Assembly (NCBI GenBank): GCA_903863885.1
Contig: CAIPEB010000597.1
Location: forward strand, 1-64,000
Source: an uncultured Planctomycetaceae bacterium
GTDB taxonomy: Bacteria > Planctomycetota > Planctomycetia > Pirellulales > Pirellulaceae
Direction of reading: 5' to 3'
DNA length: 64,000 bases
Shown here: piece after piece, positions 44,654-54,947 of the stretch
Position numbering within the stretch: the stretch's first letter is position 1
Layout: every line of letters begins with the position of its first letter
The notes under the pieces: model-generated
Databases searched by the model: none
Told to the model about the DNA's origin: nothing
What the model saw: only the letters and a program-made list of their open reading frames with translations
Position numbers and translations under genes: made by a program

Positions 44654-46759
44654 TCAGAGGAAGAACCGTCCGATATCCAGCGCGAAAACGAAGATCATCA
44701 GGCCGAGCAGGCAGGCCACGCCGGCCAGCGTGAGTGCGACCTGCATGCGCTCATCAACCGGTTTGCCGCGGATGCCTTCGGCCAGCAGGAAGACCATATG
44801 TCCGCCGTCGAGAGCCGGAATCGGCAGGAAATTAAGCACTGCAAGATTCGCGCTCAGGAAGGTCAGGAACATCAGCAGTCGCGAGATGCCCTGCGACGCT
44901 TCGGCTCCGGCCACAGCCGCGATCGAGATCGGTCCGCCGAGATTCTTGGGAGAGATACTCCCGGACACGAGTTTCTTGAGAAAGCCGAATACGCGCGACG
45001 CATCTTCGGTCGTCTGACGCAGGCCAAGCACGACCGCCTCGGACCAGCTTTCCGCAGTGCGAGTCTCGGTCAGGGGGGCGAATACAAATCCCCGGTCGGC
45101 GTACGTTTCCGTCGTCACCGCGGGCTTCAGACGGACGGTTGCCAGTTGGTTGGCTCGCCGGTACTCGAGCACGAGCGTGTCGTCGCTCCCGAAGGACTGT
45201 ATGCGGTCGAAGACGAACGGCCAAGTGAGAGCTTCATTCAACGCGAACGGCTTGCCCTGGTTGATCAGTGCATCGGGCTTGCGCTTCGGGTCATCCGAGG
45301 CGAACGCCACGGTTGCAATTTCATCGCCGGCCTGCAAACCGGCCTTCGCCGCGGGCGAATCCTTCAGGACTTCGGCAACGCGAGGAATCAAAGGAAACAC
45401 GATGCCCAGCGAGCGGATCGCCATTGGCGATCCGACAGTGAATGTGTTCTCGTAGCTGTCGGGTGTGGCAGGCGTGATACGAAGCGACTGTTCAGCCTTC
45501 GCGCCACCTTCGTTGCGCATCACCTTGATTTCGATTTCTTTGCCGTAGTGCGCGCTGATCCGGTTGGTCAGCGTCATAGGGTCGCCGATGGGTTCGCCCG
45601 CGATCGATATCAGCTGGTCGCCCTCGCGAAGTCCCGCTTGGCTCGCCGGGGAATCCGGCTGGATACCGCTGATTGGAGCCACGGCGAGCGCCAGTCCGAT
45701 GCGCTTGGCATAATTGGGAGGAACGGTTGTCGTCACCTGCTGCGGCTGGGCCGGCGACTTGGAGTCGGTCGCACGTTCCAAAAGCAGGGTCACCGGCTCT
45801 TTGGCGCGAGCCGCGAGGATGTGCAGCAGGTGCGTCGGATTCTTGATCGGCTCGCCATCGACTGCCATGATGCGATCTCCGCCTTTCAGAGCAGGCGTGG
45901 CCTTGCTTGCCGAGTATCCGGGAATCACGGGAGTCTTGGCTGCGAGTTGCGTAGTCGTGGCGGGTTCGATGCCGAGCATCGGCAGTTCGTCGCCGTCGAG
46001 CCGCGTGACCATCGGGCGGACTGACACGGATTCTTCCTTCCCGTTCGCCTTCTTCACCACGAGTTGCAGGTCCTCGCGGTCACCCGCCATGCCGACTGCG
46101 TTGCGCAGATCCCAGTCGAAACGCAGATGGTCGCTCTTGCGGCTCGAGGTTCCCAGCTGCACGATGCGGTCGCCGGGCGTGAGCCCATTGCGCCATGCCG
46201 GCGATCCCGGTATGGTTCCACCGACTTCGCACGGGGTATAGGGCACGCCCGCGCTGAATGCGAATGCGGCGAAAATCACCGCGAAAATCAGGTTCATCAC
46301 GACGCCCGCCGAGATGATGGCCATGCGCAGCGGTACTCGCTTGGCCGGATAACTGCGCGGGTCCAGCACGGTTTCGATGGGTTGCTCGGAACTTTCCGAG
46401 GTTGCCGCGTCGCCGTCGGCGGACGCCTTCGGCACACGGATCCGATCGGCTTCGCGCTGGGCATTGGCCGGGTTGTCGTCCTGGCCCAGCATCTTCACGT
46501 ATCCGCCCAGCGGGAGAATACCGATGCCGTATTCGGTCTCGCCCCATTGCACGTGATAGAGCCGTGAAGGCAGTCGCAACGGGCCGATCGACAGCGGAAA
46601 ATCGAAGCCGATGTAGAACTTCTCGCACTTCACGCCGCATAATTTGGCGACGACGAAATGGCCCAGTTCGTGCACAAAAATGACGAATCCCAGACCGATA
46701 GCGGCCGTGGAGATCATCCAGGCAACGCTTCCCACATGGTGCCAGTCGATTCCGGCCAT
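44654..46759 (-). CDS. rseP: Site-2 intramembrane zinc protease (RseP/RIP family) with extra PDZ domains
   Basis: This 701-residue protein starts at ATG 46759: TAATG overlaps the dxr stop and GGTGGAG lies nine bases upstream. The zinc motif HELGH is at residues 30-34 in the first membrane span and the second active-site motif is LNFLPIPALDGGHMVFLL near the end. Between them are about four PDZ-like segments (GSPAWRNGLTPGDRIVQLG; GGDRIMAVDGEPIKNP; DSPASQAGLREGDQLISIAGEP; DSPAAKAGLQAGDEIATV). E. coli RseP has about 450 residues and two PDZ domains. The target is probably an anti-sigma factor or signal-peptide remnant. Adjacency to dxr is common. Confidence 0.93.
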   Translation of the reverse strand: MAGIDWHHVGSVAWMISTAAIGLGFVIFVHELGHFVVAKLCGVKCEKFYIGFDFPLSIGPLRLPSRLYHVQWGETEYGIGILPLGGYVKMLGQDDNPANAQREADRIRVPKASADGDAATSESSEQPIETVLDPRSYPAKRVPLRMAIISAGVVMNLIFAVIFAAFAFSAGVPYTPCEVGGTIPGSPAWRNGLTPGDRIVQLGTSSRKSDHLRFDWDLRNAVGMAGDREDLQLVVKKANGKEESVSVRPMVTRLDGDELPMLGIEPATTTQLAAKTPVIPGYSASKATPALKGGDRIMAVDGEPIKNPTHLLHILAARAKEPVTLLLERATDSKSPAQPQQVTTTVPPNYAKRIGLALAVAPISGIQPDSPASQAGLREGDQLISIAGEPIGDPMTLTNRISAHYGKEIEIKVMRNEGGAKAEQSLRITPATPDSYENTFTVGSPMAIRSLGIVFPLIPRVAEVLKDSPAAKAGLQAGDEIATVAFASDDPKRKPDALINQGKPFALNEALTWPFVFDRIQSFGSDDTLVLEYRRANQLATVRLKPAVTTETYADRGFVFAPLTETRTAESWSEAVVLGLRQTTEDASRVFGFLKKLVSGSISPKNLGGPISIAAVAGAEASQGISRLLMFLTFLSANLAVLNFLPIPALDGGHMVFLLAEGIRGKPVDERMQVALTLAGVACLLGLMIFVFALDIGRFFL

Positions 46760-47925
46760 TAAGAGCAACTCCACCGCGTTACCTCCCGCCTCGCCCAGTT
46801 GTCGAGCTGTATGAGTTGCTCGAGATCTGGATTCGCATCGAATTCATGATGTTGAAGTACAGACCGGCAGACCGGCACGATTTGATTGAAGGCCAGTCTG
46901 CCGTCCAGAAATCCCGCCACAGCGGCCTCGTTGGCCGCGTTCAAGACCGCGCCGGCTGTTCCCCCCGATCTGGCCACCTCGAAGCCCAGGCCGAGAGCGG
47001 GAAATCGTCCAAGATCGGGGGGCTCAAAATCCAAATGGAAGCAGCCGCGGAAATCCAGCTTCTCTGCCGGACCGGGCCATCGTTCAGGATACGAGAGTGC
47101 ATATTGTATCGGCAGCTTCATGTCCGGCGGGCTGAGTTGTGCCACTACGGAACCATCGAGGAATTCGACCATGGAGTGCACGATCGACTGCGGGTGCACC
47201 ACCACGTCGATCTGGTCGGCCGGCAAGTCAAACAGCCAGCGAGCCTCGACGATTTCCAGTGCCTTGTTCATCATCGTAGCGGAATCGACCGTAATCTTCG
47301 GGCCCATGTCCCACGTGGGGTGGGCAAGTGCCTGCTCCACCGTGACTTGGGCCATCTGCTGGCTGGTATATCGACGGAAGGGACCACCGCTGGCAGTCAG
47401 GATGATCCGTTTGACGTCGTTTCGTCGCCCCGCCTGCATTGCTTGAAATACCGCGCTGTGCTCACTGTCAATCGGCAGGACGGCCGTTCCTCGCTCGGCG
47501 GCCAGTCGCATTACCAGCGGTCCGGCCATGACGAGCGTTTCCTTGTTGGCCAGTGCCACGGTCTTTCCGGCTTCCAACGCCGCCCACGTCCCGCGCAGTC
47601 CCACGCTCCCCACGACCGCCGAAACAACCACATCGATCTCGGGCTGAGTGACGAGTCTTTCAATGCCTTCCTGGCCGACCGATACCTCGACGCCCTCCGG
47701 CAGGACCGACCAGTCAAAGCTCGCCGATTCCTGCGGACTGGTCGCCACGACCCACTTTGGTGCGAAGCGGGCAGCCTGTTCGCAGAGTTGCTTCAGACTT
47801 GAATTCGCGGTTAAGCCGGCGGCCTTGAATCTCCCTTGGGAAGCCTCGACAACTTCCAGCGTACTGCGTCCAATGCTGCCGGTTGCGCCGAGAATGGCGA
47901 TGGATCGGGCGCGGCTGCTCGTCAT
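46759..47925 (-). CDS. dxr: 1-deoxy-D-xylulose 5-phosphate reductoisomerase
   Basis: This 388-residue MEP-pathway enzyme starts at ATG 47925 (MTSSRARSIAILGATGSIGRSTLEV), where GATGSIG is the NADPH-binding loop. Other blocks are LANKETLVMAGPLV, PIDSEHSAVFQAM, ILTASGGPFRR, ALAHPTWDMGPKITVDSATMMNKALE and VVHPQSIVHSMVEFLDGSVVAQLSPPDMK. An upstream in-frame extension has no family match. It makes MEP for isoprenoids and is translationally coupled to rseP. Confidence 0.96.
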   Translation of the reverse strand: MTSSRARSIAILGATGSIGRSTLEVVEASQGRFKAAGLTANSSLKQLCEQAARFAPKWVVATSPQESASFDWSVLPEGVEVSVGQEGIERLVTQPEIDVVVSAVVGSVGLRGTWAALEAGKTVALANKETLVMAGPLVMRLAAERGTAVLPIDSEHSAVFQAMQAGRRNDVKRIILTASGGPFRRYTSQQMAQVTVEQALAHPTWDMGPKITVDSATMMNKALEIVEARWLFDLPADQIDVVVHPQSIVHSMVEFLDGSVVAQLSPPDMKLPIQYALSYPERWPGPAEKLDFRGCFHLDFEPPDLGRFPALGLGFEVARSGGTAGAVLNAANEAAVAGFLDGRLAFNQIVPVCRSVLQHHEFDANPDLEQLIQLDNWARREVTRWSCS

Positions 47926-48344
47926 CCGTTTTGCACCACACTCGAACGGGATTTGCTGGCAGGAAACCGGCGTCAACGACTCCCTCCCCGTGTGACGGAT
48001 AATCGTTGCGCCTTACAATGTCGTAATTCTCGCCCTGGCAGGGACTTCCGCTGATGATTGGAATTCTAGGATTGTGCGGTTCAATCGACAAGACGGTCTA
48101 GACGCAGGATACGTTGTATAATTGCTCGGTCTTTGTTCTGGCCAAAGCCGAGCGATGTCGCGAATAATTCGCTCGTGCCGGGGATTCAGTCGCAGGTACG
48201 TATTGCCGACGGCCATGCAACGATGCCAGTCACCAAAGCCTGTCGAGCCCTGTCGGTATGTCTGCCGTGCCGGCATGAAGTTTTTCGATTAGGCAAGGCG
48301 TGCCGCTAGTTTTTTGAACAGCAATTCCGGGGGAGCCGTTTCTG
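47926..48344. other. Divergent intergenic region between dxr and ftsH
   Basis: About 420 bases without a gene. It contains a perfect TATAAT (48117-48122) immediately followed by a long hairpin (48124-48153). It should hold promoters for both dxr (minus) and ftsH (plus), but a matching -35 box is not clear in either direction. Confidence 0.5.
48124..48153. other. Hairpin next to a TATAAT box upstream of ftsH
   Basis: GCTCGG-T-CTTTG (48124-48135) pairs with CAAAG-CCGAGC (48143-48153), 11 pairs with one bulged T and a seven-base loop. It begins two bases after TATAAT. It could be an operator dyad or a leader structure. Confidence 0.55.
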
Positions 48345-50420
48345 ATGAGTCAGGATAGCGGACAGGGTCCGAAGCGATCGGAATCCAAGGGATCGTCGAC
48401 CGCACAGAATTTTTTGTGGTACATGCTGATTGCCGCGCTGGGCGTCATGCTTGTCGCCATGTACGTGGCGAACCTGTCGACGCACGAGATCGCCTATCCG
48501 GAGTTCATCAAACTTATCGACGCAAACCGCCGGGGGGAGACGGTCGACCGCGGGTCGTCCCCTCGCGGTTCGATAACTGTTGCGCGCAAAGGACGCAACG
48601 GCGCGGTCACCCGCATCCGGTACTCGAACCCCCGCAAGATCCGAGTCGCCGACCGCACGATCACCGGCGAGGTGGACGTGGAACTGCTTTCGCCTGTCGC
48701 TCAGAAATCCGAGCCCAAGACGTTCCGGACGAATTTCCTGCCGACGGATGCGACGGCTACCTCGATTGCCGACCGTTTGCAGCGCACCGATCTCGATTGG
48801 GGCTTTGACGCTGAGCCGAGCGTATGGAAAACACACGCGCCGTTTCTTGTCATTACCGCGATGCTGGTCGTCTTCTTTATCGTGATGATGCGCCGGTTGG
48901 GGGGCGCGGGGTCCCCGATGTCGTTCGGACGCAGTCGGGGCCGGCTCTATGCCCAGGAGGATCTGGGCGTGAGTTTCGACGACGTGGCGGGCATCGACGA
49001 AGCCGTGGACGAGGTCCGCGAAATCGTCGACTTCCTGCGTTCACCGGACAAATATCAGCGGCTCGGCGGCCGGATTCCGAAGGGCGTACTGTTGGTCGGC
49101 CCTCCCGGCACCGGCAAGACGCTGCTGGCCAAAGCAATCGCCGGCGAGGCGGGCGTGCCGTTTTTCAGTCTCTCCGGCAGTGACTTTGTCGAGATGTTCG
49201 TGGGCGTCGGTGCGGCTCGTGTCAGGGATATGTTCCAGCAGGCCGAAGCGAAGGCTCCGTGCATTATCTTCATCGATGAACTCGACGCGCTGGGGAAGAG
49301 TCGCGGCACGAGCATCATCGGAGGCCACGATGAACGCGAGCAGACGCTCAATGCGCTGCTTGTGGAAATGGATGGTTTCGACTCGAACAACGGCGTCATC
49401 GTGATGGGGGCGAGCAATCGTCCCGAGACGCTCGACCCGGCTCTGCTCCGGCCAGGGCGTTTTGATCGGAATATCCTCGTGGATAGGCCGGACGTCCGCG
49501 GGCGCGAGGCCATTCTCAAGGTCCACGTCAAGAGCGTGAAACTCGACGGCACGGTGGACCTGTCGCAGATTGCCGCGATCACGCCCGGGTTCGTCGGCGC
49601 TGACCTGGCGAATCTGGTCAATGAAGCAACGCTGTTGGCGGCTCGTCGCGAGCAGTCCGCCGTCGGCATGAAGGAGTTCAACGAAGGCGTGGAGCGGGTC
49701 ACGGCGGGCCTTGAAAAGAAGCAGCGCGTGATGAACGAGGACGAAAAACAGCGGATTGCCTATCACGAAAGCGGCCATGCTCTCGTGGCCTACTGCCTGC
49801 CGAACACCGACCCGGTTCACAAAGTGTCGATCATTCCGCGCGGACTGGCTGCACTGGGCTACACAATGCAGCGGCCGGAAGGGGACCGATTCCTGCTGAC
49901 GCAGGCCGAACTGGAGAGCCGCATCCAGGTGCTGCTGGCCGGCACGGTCACCGAAGAGATCATCTATCGCGATGTTTCGACCGGTGCTCAGAACGATCTC
50001 GACCGCGCCACCGAAATCGCCCGCAGCATGGTCATGGATTTCGGCATGAGCCGGCTGGGACGCGTAACGTACCGCGAATCAGGGCGGTCCCCGTTCCTGG
50101 GCGCCGGCGGAATGGACGAACGCATCCGGACTCACAGCGAGCAGACGGCTCGCGAGATCGACGAAGAGGTGCGCCGTATCATCGACGAGTCGCTCGAAAA
50201 AGTGCGTCAGATTCTCGAGGTGCGCCGGGAATCGCTCGTCGCGCTGACGCAGCGGCTGTTTCAGGTCGAATCGATCGATTCGGCGGAACTCAAGCGGATT
50301 ATCGACGAAAGTTCGCCCGGACCGCTCGTCGTGCCCGGCACGACGCCATCGTCGCTCCGCCCCGCTCCGCCTGAGACGGTTGAGGCAAAATCCGCACCGC
50401 GGATTGAACAGCGCGGTTGA
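48345..50420 (+). CDS. ftsH: ATP-dependent zinc metalloprotease FtsH
   Basis: This 691-residue membrane protease has two membrane spans (about 23-45 and 165-184) flanking a periplasmic part of about 120 residues. The AAA+ domain has Walker A GPPGTGKT at 252-259, [15 protein letters not shown] and the SRH region [18 protein letters not shown]. The zinc motif HESGH starts at H474. The C-terminal tail is Pro/Ser-rich. GGGGAG precedes ATG 48345. It degrades misfolded and short-lived membrane proteins. Confidence 0.97.
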   Translation: MSQDSGQGPKRSESKGSSTAQNFLWYMLIAALGVMLVAMYVANLSTHEIAYPEFIKLIDANRRGETVDRGSSPRGSITVARKGRNGAVTRIRYSNPRKIRVADRTITGEVDVELLSPVAQKSEPKTFRTNFLPTDATATSIADRLQRTDLDWGFDAEPSVWKTHAPFLVITAMLVVFFIVMMRRLGGAGSPMSFGRSRGRLYAQEDLGVSFDDVAGIDEAVDEVREIVDFLRSPDKYQRLGGRIPKGVLLVGPPGTGKTLLAKAIAGEAGVPFFSLSGSDFVEMFVGVGAARVRDMFQQAEAKAPCIIFIDELDALGKSRGTSIIGGHDEREQTLNALLVEMDGFDSNNGVIVMGASNRPETLDPALLRPGRFDRNILVDRPDVRGREAILKVHVKSVKLDGTVDLSQIAAITPGFVGADLANLVNEATLLAARREQSAVGMKEFNEGVERVTAGLEKKQRVMNEDEKQRIAYHESGHALVAYCLPNTDPVHKVSIIPRGLAALGYTMQRPEGDRFLLTQAELESRIQVLLAGTVTEEIIYRDVSTGAQNDLDRATEIARSMVMDFGMSRLGRVTYRESGRSPFLGAGGMDERIRTHSEQTAREIDEEVRRIIDESLEKVRQILEVRRESLVALTQRLFQVESIDSAELKRIIDESSPGPLVVPGTTPSSLRPAPPETVEAKSAPRIEQRG

Positions 50421-50444
50421 GGATCGGGCAGCGGGACCGATTGT

Positions 50445-51299
50445 TCAGCGGTCGAAGATCTTTCTGAGCATCCGGAATGTCGTGGCTCGCCCGGCCCTCG
50501 CGATGGATGCGGTGAGCGGAATCTCTTTCGGGCAGACCCGGACGCAGTTCTGGGCGTTGCCGCACACCTGCAGTCCGCCTTCGTCCATGATCGCGTCCCA
50601 ACGCTCGTGGGCGTTGAGTTTTCCGGTGGGATGCGTATTGAACAGCACCGCCTGATTAATCGCGTGCGGCCCGATGTATGCGTGTTCGTAGGCGGCCTCT
50701 TTGCGTTGCTCGAATTCCGCGTCGGTTTCCCCTTCGGTCTTCAGCAACTCAACTTTGGTGAACTGAGGGCACGCTTCCAGGCAGCACCCGCAGGACATGC
50801 AGAGGCTGAGCGGATAGCACTCCTCCTGATCGGTCTGCGACTGCCTGGGACCCGAGCCGATATCGTAGTAGCCGTCCACCGGAATCCAGGCCTTGACCCG
50901 CTTCAGGGCCTGAAATATCCGGGCCCGATCGACCTGCAGGTCGCGGATGACCGGGAATTTCGTCATCGGCCGAAGTTCGATTTCCTTCGGCTGGTCGATC
51001 AGAAGCTGGTCCACCAGCGCCGTGCAGGCTTGACGCACGCGGCCGTTAATCAGCATCGTGCAGGCCCCGCAGACTTCTTCGAGGCAACTGCAGTCCCACA
51101 CCACTGGAGCGACTTTCTTTCCTTCGACCGTCGTGCTGCTGGCGGCAATCCGCTGCAGCACGCTGATCACGTTCATGTCGGCTTCGCGCTGCACGCGATA
51201 CCGCTCCCAGTAGCTCGGTTGTCCCGGGCCGTCCTGACGCAGAACTCGAACCTCGAAATAGCTGGGCCGATTTGTGCTGCTTGCAGTTTGTTCGCTCAT
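50445..51299 (-). CDS. sdhB: Succinate dehydrogenase/fumarate reductase iron-sulfur subunit
   Basis: This 284-residue protein has the [2Fe-2S] motif CSCLEEVCGACTMLINGRVRQAC and the two C-terminal cluster motifs CMSCGCCLEACP and CGNAQNCVRVCPKEIPLT. The middle motif CMSCGCC and its spacing fit subunits of the type found with a single cytochrome b558-like anchor. It passes electrons from SdhA to the membrane subunit. It is the last gene of sdhC-sdhA-sdhB, 161 bases after sdhA; that gap has a short GGGGA/TCCCC hairpin only. Confidence 0.95.
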   Translation of the reverse strand: MSEQTASSTNRPSYFEVRVLRQDGPGQPSYWERYRVQREADMNVISVLQRIAASSTTVEGKKVAPVVWDCSCLEEVCGACTMLINGRVRQACTALVDQLLIDQPKEIELRPMTKFPVIRDLQVDRARIFQALKRVKAWIPVDGYYDIGSGPRQSQTDQEECYPLSLCMSCGCCLEACPQFTKVELLKTEGETDAEFEQRKEAAYEHAYIGPHAINQAVLFNTHPTGKLNAHERWDAIMDEGGLQVCGNAQNCVRVCPKEIPLTASIARAGRATTFRMLRKIFDR

Positions 51300-51460
51300 G
51301 ATCTGCTCATTTGTGTTATCAGCGCAATTGCGATTTCATCGGATCCGGGATTACGGCGCGACTGCGTTGCGTCGGGGAGCCCGTTTCGGTCCCCTGCTTC
51401 GGTCTGTTTCAACGGTAACCTTGTCGGAGCCGCCTTTCAGCGTCCCGTTTTTCACTTGAT

Positions 51461-53476
51461 TCAGGTGGAAAAAGCGGAGCGGCGCGGAGCCTGGTTTCCG
51501 GCGGCCGCCGGAGCGGCTGGCGACGCGGTCCGGTGTTTCTGCCGCTCCTTCCAGACCTCTTCAATCACCTTGGCTCCCGCGAGACCGTACAGTCGCGGGC
51601 GCGGCGGAATCAGCGAAGTGTCCACGTCCTCGTAGGAGATTTCCGGATCGCTGCCCGTATGTTTAGCGATGGTCGATTTCAGCCACTTGCGGTTGTTTTC
51701 CTCGAACCGGTCGCACCACGCTTCGGCCTGCGCCCGCCGTTCGGCCGGCTCTTCGGCCGTAAGACTCGGCATGGCGAAATCGGGCTTGAAGTGAGCGCCC
51801 CGGCACTCGTCGCGCAGCAGCGCGCCTTTGAGAATCGTCTTTGCGAGCGGGAACATGTCGACCAGCGCCCGCGTAAACACGGCGTTCTGGTTCGTCCAGT
51901 TCGACGTGTCGGACAGCGAGCAGCGGTTCGCCCTCTGTTCCAGTTCGCAGACCGTGTCGTAGGCGGCGGCCAGCTGGTCGTTGCGGCGAACCACGGTTGC
52001 GGCCTTGGTCATGACCTCGCCAAGTTCCAGGTGGATCGCGTACGGGTTGTCGCCTCCCGGTGCCCGACGAAGAAGTCGCTGGTAGTTCTGTTCCTGACGG
52101 CGCTGTTCGCGATTGAACAACTCAGCACCTTCCTCCGCGGCCGTCCTGCCGCGTTGGGCGGCGAAGAGACTCTGGATCGTTCCCCCGATGATGAGCCCGC
52201 CGAAAATGCAGCTCAGCAGCGAGTTGGCTCCGAGCCGGTTTGCGCCATGGTACTGGTAGTCGCACTCACCGATGGCATACAGGCCGGGGATTCGCGTGAC
52301 CTGGTTCCGGATCGCGCCGAGATTCAGCGTTCCCTCTGCCGTGCGTTCGTAGTCCACCCACAGGCCGCCCATCGAATAGTGGACGGCGGGGAAGATCTTC
52401 ATCGGCACGTCGCGGGGATCGACGCCCTGGAACTTCTCGTAGATTTCGAGAATGCCGCCCAGCTTGCGGTCCAGTTCGCGGCGCGAGATATGGGTCAGGT
52501 CAAGGTAAACGCACTGCCGTTCCTTCTCGACGCTCAGGCCCTCGTTGACGCAGATGTCGAAGATCTCGCGGGTGGCGATGTCGCGCGGCACAAGGTTGCC
52601 GTACTCGGGATATCGTTCCTCAAGGAAATAATACCGCTCCGCTTCCGGGATATCGCGCGGATCCCGCGGGTCCTGCTGCTTTCGCGGAACCCAGACTCGC
52701 CCGCCTTCGCCGCGGGCCGATTCGCTCATCAGTCGCAGCTTGTCGGCGCCGGGGATCGCCGTCGGATGTACCTGGACGAACTCGCCGTTCGCGTAGGCCG
52801 CGCCCGCCTGAAAACAGCGGCTCACGGCCGAACCGTTGCAGGACATCGACATGGTCGAGCGACCAAACAGCAGTCCGCAGCCGCCCGTCGCCACAATTAC
52901 CGCGTCGGCCGGGAAGGCACGTATTTCCATCGACACGAGATCCTGGCCAACGCAGCCGCGGCAGACGCCGTGATCGTCGAGAATCGGGGCGAGAAAGTCC
53001 CAGAACTCATGCTTCACGATCCGCCCTTCCGCCTCCCATCGGCGGACTTGCTCGTCCAGCGCATAGAGCAGCTGCTGACCGGTCGTCGCACCGGAGAAAG
53101 CCGTGCGCCGATAGAGCGTACCGCCGAATCGCCGGCGATCCAGAAAGCCTTCCTGCGTGCGGTTGAACGGCACACCGAGCCGGTCCATCAGGTCGATGAT
53201 CTTGGGCGCCCACATCGACATTTCCAGCACAGGCGGTTGCTGCTGCAGGAAATCGCCGCCGTACACCGTGTCATCGAAGTGCTTCCACTCATGGTCGCCC
53301 AGGTGCCGCGTCTGCTCGTTGACCGAATTGATGCCCCCCTGGGCGCAGACGCTGTGCGATCGTTTGACGGGAACGAGACTCATCAGGTCCACGTTCATGC
53401 CGAGTTCGGCCAACTTCATCGAAGCGGCCAAACCTGCCAGTCCGCCGCCGACAACCAGTACCCGTTGTTGTGCCAT
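51461..53476 (-). CDS. sdhA: Succinate dehydrogenase/fumarate reductase flavoprotein subunit
   Basis: This 671-residue protein starts at ATG 53476 with AAGGAAA upstream. The N-terminal dinucleotide fold is VLVVGGGLAGLAASMKLAELG, followed by SHSVCAQGGIN, where the histidine is the usual site of covalent FAD. Further blocks are VIVATGGCGLLFGRSTMS, QVHPTAIPG, FPAVHYSMGGLWVDYE, and GECDYQYHGANRLGANSLLSC. It oxidises succinate to fumarate, or the reverse. Sequence form and operon order match the Bacillus/epsilonproteobacterial-like sdhCAB type without an SdhD. Confidence 0.96.
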   Translation of the reverse strand: MAQQRVLVVGGGLAGLAASMKLAELGMNVDLMSLVPVKRSHSVCAQGGINSVNEQTRHLGDHEWKHFDDTVYGGDFLQQQPPVLEMSMWAPKIIDLMDRLGVPFNRTQEGFLDRRRFGGTLYRRTAFSGATTGQQLLYALDEQVRRWEAEGRIVKHEFWDFLAPILDDHGVCRGCVGQDLVSMEIRAFPADAVIVATGGCGLLFGRSTMSMSCNGSAVSRCFQAGAAYANGEFVQVHPTAIPGADKLRLMSESARGEGGRVWVPRKQQDPRDPRDIPEAERYYFLEERYPEYGNLVPRDIATREIFDICVNEGLSVEKERQCVYLDLTHISRRELDRKLGGILEIYEKFQGVDPRDVPMKIFPAVHYSMGGLWVDYERTAEGTLNLGAIRNQVTRIPGLYAIGECDYQYHGANRLGANSLLSCIFGGLIIGGTIQSLFAAQRGRTAAEEGAELFNREQRRQEQNYQRLLRRAPGGDNPYAIHLELGEVMTKAATVVRRNDQLAAAYDTVCELEQRANRCSLSDTSNWTNQNAVFTRALVDMFPLAKTILKGALLRDECRGAHFKPDFAMPSLTAEEPAERRAQAEAWCDRFEENNRKWLKSTIAKHTGSDPEISYEDVDTSLIPPRPRLYGLAGAKVIEEVWKERQKHRTASPAAPAAAGNQAPRRSAFST

Positions 53477-53576
53477 TGTGTTTCCTTCGACCTGCTCAAA
53501 TCGGATGCAGATGCGGTGAGTTGCGGCGGAAAAGCGATCGATCCGACCGCCGTCGAACCGCCGGGGCCACGGAAGG

Positions 53577-54428
53577 TTATTCTCCGACTCGCCCGACTGC
53601 GGAGACCTGTTTGCCGTGAGGGCCTTCCGTCCCGTCAGACCGCTTGTGCAGCGATTCTCTTTCGGGGAGTTCTCCGGATGTGATTTTGTGCTGGAACATC
53701 CGGTCCTCAGCAATTTTCGCTTCCTGCGGGTTGACGCTCAGCGAGCCGACCAGCGCGCCGATGGCGACCACGCCCACCACGACGCCGACCAGACCGCACA
53801 CGTTCGCAGCGCCTTCCTGCGCCTTGGGCGACGTCCATACCCCCCACGTGATGCCCATGGTCCAAAGGCCGTTGATCAGGTGGAAAGTGCAGGCCGCAAG
53901 GCCGACAGCATAGACTGCAGGCACCCAGAAACCGGCCATCGCCTGCCCGAGGCTCGACGCGGCGCTGTAGGGCTTGAATTGCGCGCCGGCGAGAGGATCG
54001 AGAACGCCCACCCGCCATGCCTCGAAATGAAACCAGCCGTGCATGTGAAACACGTGATACAGAATGAATACGAACGCAACGATCCCGGTGATCCGCTGCA
54101 GCGAATAACGGATGTTCGCCGGATAGGGATATGAGCCGGTGTTGGACAGCCCGCTGCGAACGATCCACAGGCCGATGATTCCGTGGAACAAAATCGGGCC
54201 GAAAATGAAGCCCCATTCCACAAACGGCAGCAATCCGCCCAGACCGTGAATCTGGTACACCAGCTTCTGGTACATGCCCGGACCGCCAATCACGGGGAGC
54301 ACCGAGAGATTCACAATCAAGTGAACCATCATGTATGCGCCGACAGGCAGCAAGCCGGTCAACGAATGGATGCGGCGGATCAGGAATTCGTGCCGCGCCA
54401 GGAACGAACGATCGTCAGCCGTGTCCAC
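53577..54428 (-). CDS. sdhC: Succinate dehydrogenase cytochrome b558-type membrane subunit
   Basis: This protein of about 283 residues starts at GTG 54428 with AAGGGG upstream. About five to six membrane spans are visible. Probable heme-binding histidines lie in RRIHSLTGLLPVGAYMMVHL, LFHGIIGLWI, FILYHVFHMHGWF and ACTFHLINGLWT, as in TIGR02046-like b558 subunits with two hemes. It anchors SdhAB and reduces quinone. The last ~40 residues are charged and cytoplasmic. First gene of the operon. Confidence 0.93.
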   Translation of the reverse strand: MDTADDRSFLARHEFLIRRIHSLTGLLPVGAYMMVHLIVNLSVLPVIGGPGMYQKLVYQIHGLGGLLPFVEWGFIFGPILFHGIIGLWIVRSGLSNTGSYPYPANIRYSLQRITGIVAFVFILYHVFHMHGWFHFEAWRVGVLDPLAGAQFKPYSAASSLGQAMAGFWVPAVYAVGLAACTFHLINGLWTMGITWGVWTSPKAQEGAANVCGLVGVVVGVVAIGALVGSLSVNPQEAKIAEDRMFQHKITSGELPERESLHKRSDGTEGPHGKQVSAVGRVGE

Positions 54429-54947
54429 GAGAACCCCTTTGTGCACGTAAGAACCAGTGATTGGGAACCCATCGTGAGGTGAATCGACAAGTCGAGCCCG
54501 TAGTATTACGAGCCCAATGGCCGGTGGCAACCCTCCGGCAGCGTTGGAACTACCGGTGCAATCGGCATGATCTGAACTGCCCCGCAGGCAACTCGTACGA
54601 AGGAGTCTGGAGTCGCCCGGTACTATCCGGCATCCGCTTCCTCAACCCGCGCAGCGAAAGCCGCTCATGGCAGTGCCATGGTCGACGCAAGTCTGCCGGT
54701 TTGACAGTCGAATGCCCGTTGTTTGGCCACGAGAAGAAAGTGTTTCCGGAGGTTGACTTTCTGTGGAATGTGGGCTTTGGTATAAGTGTTGGAACTTTAA
54801 CGATTTATCGCGAGGCGGCTTTTTCGTCCTCCTGTTGGTCGGCAGGGCACGCCAATTGCTGCCTCCCCATAGAATCAGGGATTAGGTTGCTGAGACGGGT
54901 TGCAGAACCCGAGCAATTCGTAGGTTGCGATAGTCGAGATTCGTTCG
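54429..54947. other. Divergent intergenic region between sdhC and the response regulator
   Basis: About 520 bases without a supported gene. TTGACT (54753-54758) and TATAAG (54781-54786) occur on the plus strand, but 22 bases apart, too far for a standard promoter. No structured RNA or repeat stands out. Confidence 0.5.

Noticed and set aside
54753-54786. TTGACT ... TATAAG as a promoter for the response regulator
   Set aside because: The spacer is 22 bases, too long for a standard sigma-70 promoter.
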